Source of the DNA: an uncultured Collinsella sp.
Lineage (GTDB): Bacteria > Actinomycetota > Coriobacteriia > Coriobacteriales > Coriobacteriaceae
Length of the DNA stretch: 12,098 nucleotides
Reading direction: 5' to 3'
Assembly: GCA_900550355.1 (NCBI GenBank)
Contig: URRT01000047.1
Location: 1-12,098 of the forward strand
The stretch's first letter is position 1, and every line of letters starts with the position of its first letter. Positions 1-6,335 of this stretch are shown piece by piece. The translations under genes were made by a program, and so were the position numbers. Below the pieces are notes generated by a model that had not been told where the DNA came from, ran no database searches, and saw nothing but the letters and a program-made list of their open reading frames with translations.

Positions 1-1
1 G

Positions 2-100
2 TTTCGCAGCAAAGCGAGAATGTTTGAGCACGGAGGTTACACCCCGGCCCGCCTGGGGGTCCTCCTGCGCGCAATCAGCCCGTCGTTTAGAACGGAATAA
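2..100 (+). CDS. C-terminal tail of an unidentified protein (partial)
   Basis: An open frame enters from the left edge and stops with TAA at 98-100. The visible end reads about 32 residues, finishing RAISPSFRTE. Its codons end mostly in C or G, which fits the host bias better than the competing frame 3, which is also open to about position 105. A strong hairpin terminator begins nine bases after the stop, as expected for a real gene end. I do not recognise the family from so little sequence, and it could be chance. Confidence 0.35.
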   Translation, partial: FRSKARMFEHGGYTPARLGVLLRAISPSFRTE

Positions 101-108
101 AAGTTAGT

Positions 109-141
109 GAGGCCCTGGCCGGTTGGCCAGGGCCTCGTTTT
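109..141 (+). terminator. Strong hairpin terminator, possibly bidirectional
   Basis: A perfect 12-bp stem (109-120 paired with 125-136, GAGGCCCTGGCC and its complement) has a GGTT loop and is followed by GTTTT. It would end the gene entering from the left. On the minus strand the stem is followed by a looser T-rich stretch, so it may also serve the pilus operon arriving from the right. Confidence 0.8.
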
Positions 142-222
142 GTAAGGATGATTTGGGAGGTGGTGGGGGGACTGGTCAAGCTAACGGAACGCCGTAGCTA
201 AAAATCCCCATCCCGGAAAAAT
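142..222. other. Intergenic region with a degenerate half-repeat
   Basis: No gene is seen between the terminator and the 56-bp repeat. At about 193-214 the sequence GTAGCTAAAAATCCCCATCC resembles the inner part of the adjacent repeat (247-267). This suggests a partial duplication of the same element. Confidence 0.45.
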
Positions 223-278
223 CATTGCGCAGGTAGGACGGCAAAGGTAGCTAGAAAAGCCCCATCCTAAATGAGCTA
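223..278 (-). repeat. 56-bp direct repeat, copy 1 (left edge of pilus cassette)
   Basis: By eye this copy matches 6280-6335 at about 49 of 56 positions with no gaps. Both run from CATTGCGCAGGTAGGACG to AATGAGCTA. The last three bases (276-278) are the sortase TAG stop read on the minus strand, so the repeat begins exactly at the gene end. Read as minus-strand RNA, its ends can pair (UAGGAUGG with CCGUCCUA, including one G-U pair). That suggests a 3'-UTR structure or a weak terminator around GGGGCTTTT. Confidence 0.8.
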
Positions 279-1010
279 CAAGATTTCGGCTAGGAGCGCT
301 CGGCGCCCATTTGTTTTATCACTGCAGGTAGAAAGCGCGATAATGCGTGCATCGAGGCCAGCGCCGTCCATGTTCGCATGCACCGCCGTCTGCGAGATAT
401 GCGCGAGCAGCGTCTGCATTGAGGCCTGGTCCAGGTTTCCCGGCCCAAAGATAATGTCATCACTCGCAGCAAACGAGCACACGGCAACAATGCGCAGGCG
501 GAACGCCCCATCCTTTGTGTAGAGCGTGCCCGTGCGGTGCAGGTCAAAGAAGCCCCTGTCTAAAAACCGATCGACATCGCCAAACATCGCGCCGTTATCC
601 ATGTGGTGCGCATAGAGCAGATTGTAGGAATCGGTCATCGCGCGACTGTTGCGCGTATCCAAAAACACCGCTCCCGAAACCGCGGACTCCCCCAACACGT
701 TTTTGTTGAGGTATTCCTGGTTATCTTTTCCCTGAACAAAGGGATAGTCGATGTTGGTGCCATCGATGGTAACCCATCCGACCACGTCGGGATTTTTGGC
801 CATCAGTTCCTGCAGGCGTGCGCAATCGTTGGCCCCGGTGGGTTTGTAGTGCAGCAGCTCATCGCTGATGAACCCACCGTTCATAACGTTGTTTGTGTCC
901 CACAGCGAATAGCCCCCGTACAGCAGCATGAGCAGCACGAGAAAGCCGGCAAACCACGTAAGCACGCGGTCGCCGGCTCTCGCCAGCCGAGCCATGCGTT
1001 TAAGCTCCAT
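276..1010 (-). CDS. Class B sortase, probable pilin polymerase
   Basis: This is a 244-residue membrane-anchored transpeptidase. It should cleave the sorting signals of the neighbouring pilin and adhesin and join them into a pilus outside the membrane. One N-terminal membrane segment spans about residues 17-36. The class B features are in order: NPDVVGWVTIDGTNIDYPFVQG (about 73-94), the catalytic His in YAHHMDNGAMF (His135), the catalytic Cys in ALSTCSD (Cys229), and Arg236 or Arg237 shortly after. The start at 1010 has a weak GAGG upstream, and Met6 is an alternative. It follows the pilin stop by 20 bases, so it is the last gene of the operon. In S. pyogenes FCT loci the pilus sortase next to FctA is also class B and uses VPTG-type signals, which supports a pilus role over haem-protein anchoring. 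Confidence 0.93.
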   Translation of the reverse strand: MELKRMARLARAGDRVLTWFAGFLVLLMLLYGGYSLWDTNNVMNGGFISDELLHYKPTGANDCARLQELMAKNPDVVGWVTIDGTNIDYPFVQGKDNQEYLNKNVLGESAVSGAVFLDTRNSRAMTDSYNLLYAHHMDNGAMFGDVDRFLDRGFFDLHRTGTLYTKDGAFRLRIVAVCSFAASDDIIFGPGNLDQASMQTLLAHISQTAVHANMDGAGLDARIIALSTCSDKTNGRRALLAEIL

Positions 1011-1030
1011 CGGCTGTAATCCTCGCTGTT

Positions 1031-2122
1031 TTAATGGCGGTTACGACGAGGACGGAAGAAGACCACGCCCATCACGGCAGCAAACGCGACGATTGCCGCA
1101 TAGGGAACGACCGTCCGAATAACATCGGTGGGAACGGTAGCCTCTTTGGTGTTGGTAAAGGTCACCGTGGTGTCAGAAGTACCGATACCCTTCTCGGCAA
1201 TAGAGTTACCTTCTGTCGAACTGGTGTCATCACCAATCTTGTACGACGTCTTATAACCTTCGCTATGATAATCCGCCTCAGTTACGGCGAATTTATCCTC
1301 CGATGAGAGACCGTAAAAGATGACGGATTCTCCGTTCTTAAGGCTCACGCTAATCGCAGTTCCCGACGCGGCCTTAACTTCGTTCGGGGTAGTAGTCCCG
1401 TCTTTCACAGTGGCGTACTTATAAGTCTCCCCGTCAGCGCCTTTAATCGTGACGGTAAAGTCAAAGTCCTTATTCTTGTCACCCTGGTTGCCGGCAACGA
1501 CCTTTTTGATGGTCAACTTTTGGGTGACATATTTGTTCTCAAAGCCTGAGGTCTTGTCGCCCGATCCCGCCGCTGTGCTAAGAGTGCAGCCCTTAGCAAC
1601 TAAGCCTGAGTCGCCATTTTCTACGTAAACATCCAGGAACAGCTCCTTATACTCAACGTCGTTGAGGCCATCCAGCTCTGGCGGCGTCTGCGTAATTTTG
1701 TATCGATAGATGCCCGGAGCCGCGAACTTTGAGGTATCAAGGCTGACGCTCATTGGGGCGGTTATTGTCTTAGTAACGCCGTCGGTATTATCTTCGCTAG
1801 AAAGACCTTTGGCAGAATAATTTACGGAAGACGGCGAAAGCGAAACGGCCCCTTCCGCTCCAGCAGTAACGGGCATACCCGTGTTCGTAAGCTCGCTCGT
1901 CTCCGCCGGCGAGGTCGAATACTTAAACTGCGCATTCGGCTCCACAGCATCCTTGTTCATGGTAAGCGTCGAGGTGATCGTAACCTTGTTGCCAGTTACC
2001 GGCAGATGCGGAGTAGTAGATCCCCCCTCCGCCCACGCGGGCGTGACAACTCCCACCAAAGCCAGCAGCATCGTGGCAGCCACAACTGCAAACGCCGCCA
2101 GTCGCCTCTTTCCAGTTTTCAT
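1031..2122 (-). CDS. FctA/Spy0128-type backbone pilin
   Basis: This 363-residue protein is the likely major shaft subunit of a covalent pilus. The start at 2122 is chosen because AGGAAGG precedes it by about 7 bases and MKTGKRRLAAF begins a good signal peptide (cleavage after AWA, residue 31). The frame is open up to an ATG at 2164, but that start is poorer. Residues about 45-198 resemble the Spy0128 N-domain, with APGIYRYKIT and the closing FENKY. Lys190 aligns with the polymerising lysine. Residues about 202-326 match the C-domain (LTIKKVVAGNQGDKNKDFDF), with a probable Lys207-Asn324 isopeptide bond and Glu282 as its catalyst. A VPTD sorting signal (330-333), a hydrophobic segment and an RPRRNRH tail follow. 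The N-domain position normally holding the catalytic Glu is Gln145. An LPVTG motif lies at 40-44, just after the signal peptide. The alignment to Spy0128 is from memory. Confidence 0.9.
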   Translation of the reverse strand: MKTGKRRLAAFAVVAATMLLALVGVVTPAWAEGGSTTPHLPVTGNKVTITSTLTMNKDAVEPNAQFKYSTSPAETSELTNTGMPVTAGAEGAVSLSPSSVNYSAKGLSSEDNTDGVTKTITAPMSVSLDTSKFAAPGIYRYKITQTPPELDGLNDVEYKELFLDVYVENGDSGLVAKGCTLSTAAGSGDKTSGFENKYVTQKLTIKKVVAGNQGDKNKDFDFTVTIKGADGETYKYATVKDGTTTPNEVKAASGTAISVSLKNGESVIFYGLSSEDKFAVTEADYHSEGYKTSYKIGDDTSSTEGNSIAEKGIGTSDTTVTFTNTKEATVPTDVIRTVVPYAAIVAFAAVMGVVFFRPRRNRH

Positions 2123-2139
2123 GTTGTATCCTTCCTCTC

Positions 2140-2151
2140 GGGCACATGCCC
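2140..2151 (-). promoter_or_regulatory. Short hairpin just upstream of the pilin ribosome binding site
   Basis: On the minus strand GGGCATGTGCCC can fold into a small stem, a few bases before the GAGGAAGG ribosome binding site of the pilin gene. It lies in the 51-base gap after the SipA gene. Such a stem could mark an mRNA processing or stabilising point that lets the shaft subunit be made in excess, but this is inference. Confidence 0.35.
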
Positions 2152-2173
2152 TTAATAAAACCAATCTCCGTGC

Positions 2174-2806
2174 CTACAGGTTCGACCTGCGCAGCACGCT
2201 GATCACGTTGCCTTTGATCTGCGAACGGGCAATCGGCCCATACAGGCGGCTGTCATGCCCACCCTCGCGCAGATCGGCCAGCACAAAGAACTCATCCGCT
2301 GCCAGGTGTACGGGATAGTCCACAGCAGACTCGTAGCGCGGCGTCGGCGTGGTGATATCGCTTTCCACCACAACAGCCCCGTTAACCATGAGCTCGCCCG
2401 ACTCGGTAATCGTGACCTCATCACCGGGGCGGGCAACCACGCGACCCAGGCGCTCTTCGCCATCCGCGGTGTATACCACCACGTCACCCTCGTTGAAGCC
2501 CTGGCTGAGCCTCCAGTAGAGCATGACGTCACCCGAACAGATACGCGGAGCCATCTCGCCGGTCGTGACCGCACCCACGCCCAGGACCACGCCAAAGAGC
2601 AGCCAGAGCGTCACGACAAAAAATGCCAGGCGCGCCAGAAAGCCCACGATATCTCGCCGGTCGTCTGCTTCCCTTAGATCTGGCGCCGCGTGTGCGCCTA
2701 TCTTCGCGCTCGACACGATCGGGCACCCCGCGCCACAGGACCTCCCCCGCGGAGCGGCAGGTGTGGGCGCCCCGCCACCAGCATTGCTGGCGCCATGTCT
2801 TCTCAT
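2174..2806 (-). CDS. SipA-like signal peptidase I homologue, predicted catalytically inactive
   Basis: This 210-residue membrane protein has the signal peptidase I fold but apparently not its catalytic dyad. A cytoplasmic N-terminus of about 53 residues and one membrane helix (about 54-80) precede TTGEMAPRICSGDVML. There Glu84 occupies the place of the nucleophilic Ser (normally GxSMxP). In RLGRVVARPGDEV the general-base Lys is replaced by Gly121 (normally YVKRVIGxPGD). The third conserved box is present as ADLREGGHDSR (177-187). Streptococcal SipA, encoded in the same position of FCT loci, likewise has Asp and Gly at these sites and is needed for pilus assembly as a chaperone-like partner of the sortase. 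The start codon overlaps the adhesin stop (ATGA at 2803-2806), which indicates translational coupling. An internal GTG at 2716 is an alternative start giving a shorter N-terminus. Confidence 0.88.
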   Translation of the reverse strand: MRRHGASNAGGGAPTPAAPRGRSCGAGCPIVSSAKIGAHAAPDLREADDRRDIVGFLARLAFFVVTLWLLFGVVLGVGAVTTGEMAPRICSGDVMLYWRLSQGFNEGDVVVYTADGEERLGRVVARPGDEVTITESGELMVNGAVVVESDITTPTPRYESAVDYPVHLAADEFFVLADLREGGHDSRLYGPIARSQIKGNVISVLRRSNL

Positions 2807-5800
2807 AGGCGCCCGCCCCTCCTGGAGCCGCGATGTAAACGCAGCGCAACCATGCCCGTGACCAGCAGCACGCCGGCGGCCAAAATCGCCAGGGCATAGA
2901 TGGGATTGCGCGTGATACCCGTAGGCACTGCGACCTGTCGGGAATTGGTGGCCTTAGCTTCAACGGCAACGGTCACACGCGGACCGTTGAGCGTGCCGCT
3001 CGCACCCGTAAGCTCAGCGTGATAGCCCAACGAAGAGTAATCGTCTTCGCTCACGGTATAGGTCGCGTTGTAATCAAGCGTTTTAATCGAAACGGTCAGG
3101 CCGTCCTTAACGGCAAACGGCACGATCGCCCTGCCCTGGCCATCGGCCGTAAAGGCCGTCTTGTTTTCCACGGTTTCGGCCTGATCATTCGGTCGCGCCA
3201 CGAGCGTATGGCTGCCCTGGGCAGGCGCATCCGAATACTCGATGGCGTAGGTCTGACCAGCCTTGAGACCCGTAAAGGTCACCGTCATCTTAAAGTAGGC
3301 ACGCTTGTCGCCCATATTGCCCGTAACGCTCTTGGAAACCTTGAGCGTGTAGGTGCGCGGGGTGAATCGTGCGTATACGCATCCCGTATGGCGGTCCTTC
3401 ACGTTGTACGTATAGGTGGGTGAAGACGACAGCAGCTCCGGGGCGTCTGGATTCGATAGGTCATACCAGCCCTCAAAGTGATAGCCATCCTTGGGAGCGG
3501 CCACCGCCTCCACAAACGTGCCGTCATCCACAAAGTAGGCAACGCCCGATTTATCGTACGCGTCGGCGTCCTTGTCCGAGCCATCCCCGGCATCGATAGA
3601 GCCCTTTGCCCCCTTAAGCTTGGAGCTGACCGTGCCGCCCGTCGTTACGTTGCTCCACGTGCCGTCGGCATTTTTAAGCTGGGCAACAAAGGCCTGACGA
3701 TACTTCCATTGCGCCACAAATGTCGCGCCCTGACTCTCAGGGATGTTTTCGACCGTTACCGTATCGCCCGCAGCACCGGTATCCGGATTGACCTTCTTGC
3801 CCCTAATGGTAAGAGTGCCGGAATCCGTGGTGCCCTCGGGTGCCGTATGGGTCACGGTGTGCTCCGCACTAAAACGAACGGCTTTTCCCGAGCCCGCGTA
3901 CTCCCAGCCCATAAACTTCCAGCCGTTGTTTTGTCCATCGGCGGCATGGGAGGTATAGCTCGCTCCAGCGCCAGAAAGCTGCACGAAATCGCCCGTGGAT
4001 TCATCGGACGGATCATAGTGATACGCTTTGCCGCCGTTCACATCGTATTGAACGCCTGCCTTGGAAAACACGAGGTGCACTTTGTAGTGCTTTGTGACCT
4101 TGTCGACCTTAAAGTGATAGGTGCCATCGTTCAATTCGGTCCAGTGCGCCGCATCGTCCGCGGAATAGAACTCGCCGTTGACAAAAGCACCGATAAAGAC
4201 CGCCCCGTCATCGCGCTTGGCATCGACCATAAAGTAGGAGTTCTTTTCCTGCTTACCTACGTAGTTTTTGGCATAGGTAAAGTCGGCGGTCTTGGTATCG
4301 GAATTATAAAAATACGTTCCGCTTCCGTTGGGCGTCGTGTGCGCCTCTATGCGATAGAACTCCCTAAACGAGATATTGTCGAGGAAGTTGCCGGTCGAAT
4401 TGATCTTGTTGGCCGTGTTGTAGGCCACAAAAGCAAAGACGCTCTGGTTTTGGCCATCCGGAATGGTGTAGGTATAGTCGTAGTCGACCTTTTTCTTGCG
4501 CTCGAGCGCGTTGGAACCGTAGGAAGCCCACGCGTCGTTTTCGGACGCCATAATCCACACGCACCATTTTTCGGTATGTTCCGCATCGGCCGTCCATGAG
4601 AACGCGCTTCCGCTAGACGCACTGGCAAATCCACCCACTTTGTCAAATTTGGTCGAATACAGGATGATCTTTTTGCTGCAGCCCGATTGGGAAAAATTGG
4701 CCACATCCAAGCCGACATAGTTATCGACGCTTATTTGAATCCATTGAATAATTTGCTGGTACTGATCGAGTGCTTTTTGATTGTCCTTGTACGGCTCGTT
4801 TTCTTGTCGCGGACCGATGATAAGGGCCATGGTGTCTCGACCCGAGCGGCCGCGGTGGTCGAGCCCCCACTCGTACTGTTTTCCCGGATCGGTTGTCACA
4901 TATTGGTAGAGTGAGCTCGCCTCATGTGCGTTGAGCTCGGCGGCGTACTCGCCATCCGAGGGTGCAAATGTAACAGAATGCCCAACTGGGTCGATATAGT
5001 AGTCGTTCTGGGCAACGATCTCGATACGATGGTCCGTCTCGGTCGTACGCCAATGGGGCGAGCACAGCGTAAACTTGCTGGTGCTCTTGTTCCCTAGATG
5101 TATATCGTCTTCAAAACTGCCGTTAGCAATGTTCGTATTTTCGTTCTTAAGATTCGAGGTCGAGAACGCATAGTTATTTAACGTTGTCATGGTCTCGGAC
5201 GAATTTTCTTGATATACCTTGCCGAAGTCAGTATAGATGTCACGCGTGCCCTGCTTTTCCACGTGAACGTCATTGACCAGATTGCCAAACCACTCCCGGT
5301 ATTGTTCGTTTGCCCCCGTAAGATTTGAATCGTAGCAAGTTAGTGCAAGCATCGTATTTTCGGACGCTGCGGTATAGACTGCCTGATAGGCAAACTCATC
5401 GTCTTGCTCGGGAAGCGCTCGATAATAGTGTGTACTGTTGGTGCCAAAGGAGAACCAACCCTGTCCGTTAGAGCTTACGAGCCACACAGAAAGCGCAATG
5501 CGACCGTCGCTCTGCTCAAACGAGAAGTGGGATCCGTCGGCGCTGCTACCAGCAAAGCCGCCATTTGCAGCAAAGGGATCGCTGTAAACGGTGTGCTGCT
5601 CAACGGTATTTCCCTGGGGCATCTTGCCCCGTGCCTTAAGCCAAGTCCGCAGTTGCATGAGCTGGTCTTGGCCTGCGCTGTTAACCGACAGATTCTCCTG
5701 TTGAGGACCCATCGTGAGCATCAGCACGTCGTGTTCGGTTGCGGCGCGATGGTTGAGGCCCCACTCGTACGTGGCGCCGCTCTGGGTGGAAAAGGTGGTG

Positions 5801-6107
5801 TAGGTTGATCCAGGTTCAAAATAGTTACCGGCACCCTGTGGCCTCAAATTCCATGCAAGCGCAAAATGATTACCGTTAGCTTCTTTGGTGTTCGTTTGGG
5901 GCTTGAGGAGCTGCGTGGGAGTTGCGAGGTACGACGTCTCGCCGATCCTATTAGTCGGAGAGGTCGTCGACCAACCAGAAGCTCGGTTGGTAAAGGTTGG
6001 GTTCGCTATAAGGTTGCCATCGTCACCGTACGCACGCGAGGGCAACCCCCCCCCGACCATACGAACGAGCATAAGACCGCTGCCAACATCACAAAGGTGC
6101 GGCGCAT
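2803..6107 (-). CDS. Large VPTG-anchored pilus tip adhesin, phase-variable and out of frame as sequenced
   Basis: With one extra G in the run at 6046-6054 this encodes 1101 residues; numbers below use that form. The signal peptide MRRTFVMLAAVLCSFVWS leads to cleavage near SRA (24-26). Two related modules follow, at about 32-295 and 325-585. They share YEWGLNHR (114-121) and YEWGLDHR (412-419), then MGPQQEN and IGPRQEN, then a GGFA-S/A-rich segment; they look like beta-sandwich binding domains. InlB-type repeats lie at about 685-802 and 860-916 (YDVNGGKA, FMGWEY, FVAQWK, FEGWYD). A pilin-like domain (919-1057) carries a probable Lys926-Glu1021-Asn1055 isopeptide triad. It ends with VPTG (1061-1064), a membrane segment and a basic tail. 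As sequenced, translation from 6107, or from the in-frame ATG at 6137, stops at 6006-6008. The body frame stays open up to 6471, but that overlaps the LysR gene and gives no convincing signal peptide. Confidence 0.85.
6046..6054 (-). repeat. G9 homopolymer tract in the adhesin signal-peptide coding region
   Basis: Nine C on the plus strand read as nine G in the coding direction, right after the codons for FVWS. With 9 G the signal-peptide frame runs into GGGCPRVRTVTMATL and a TAG at 6006-6008. With 10 or 7 G it continues as GGGLPSRAYGDDGN or GGLPSRAYGDDGN into the adhesin body. The tract has the length and position of a slipped-strand contingency switch. Confidence 0.8.
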
Positions 6108-6144
6108 CGACGCTATATGACCGAAAGGACCCTGCATGGGCGCA

Positions 6145-6153
6145 CCCCCCCCC
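6145..6153 (-). repeat. Second G9 homopolymer tract, in the adhesin leader
   Basis: This second run of nine G (coding strand) lies 7 bases before an ATG at 6137 that is in frame with MRRTF. It falls inside the predicted 5' leader, between the promoter and the start. G-rich sequence at this spacing could pair with the anti-Shine-Dalgarno region. Changes in length could therefore tune initiation rather than frame. Confidence 0.65.
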
Positions 6154-6208
6154 AGCCGCAGCCCGAGCTTTCGCGCAAGCTACACAAGTAGTACGTTTAA
6201 GTTTTTTG

Positions 6209-6237
6209 ATTCTACAACCAGCCCAGGGCAAAAGCAA
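6209..6237 (-). promoter_or_regulatory. Candidate promoter of the pilus operon
   Basis: On the minus strand TTGCTT (6237-6232) and TAGAAT (6214-6209) are separated by exactly 17 bases. Transcription would begin near 6202, giving a leader of about 65-95 bases that contains the second G tract. It is the best sigma-70-like pair between the LysR stop and the adhesin start. Confidence 0.5.
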
Positions 6238-6261
6238 AATCATGCGTAACCGATTTGCAGT

Positions 6262-6279
6262 CATTTTTCGCATTTTTCG
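6262..6279. repeat. Tandem 9-bp A-tract repeat upstream of the pilus promoter
   Basis: CATTTTTCG occurs twice in tandem, with CATTG starting a partial third unit that merges into the 56-bp repeat. The A/T tracts are spaced nine bases apart and end about 25 bases upstream of the predicted -35 box. They could act as curved DNA or a weak UP element. Confidence 0.5.
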
Positions 6280-6335
6280 CATTGCGCAGGTAGGACGCCA
6301 AAAGCGGCTAAAAAAGCCCCGTCCCAAATGAGCTA
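6280..6335 (-). repeat. 56-bp direct repeat, copy 2 (right edge of pilus cassette)
   Basis: This copy has the same length and orientation as 223-278, with about seven substitutions. Bases 6333-6335 are the TAG stop of the LysR gene on the minus strand. In minus-strand RNA the ends pair as UGGGACG with CGUCCUA, again with one G-U pair, so the pairing is kept in both copies despite substitutions. GGCTAAAAAAGCC in the middle forms a small inner stem. Confidence 0.8.

Noticed and set aside
1..100. Possible tRNA or small RNA at the left edge
   Set aside because: No cloverleaf arms or conserved T-loop sequence were found; a gene tail is a simpler reading.
2024..2031. G6 run near the pilin mature N-terminus, considered as a further switch
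   Set aside because: It is only six bases long, in frame, and follows a complete signal peptide; too short to support a claim of variability.
3478..4599. 373-codon plus-strand frame inside the adhesin gene
   Set aside because: It is antisense to a well-supported protein with repeated modules. The translation has no motif or ribosome binding site support.
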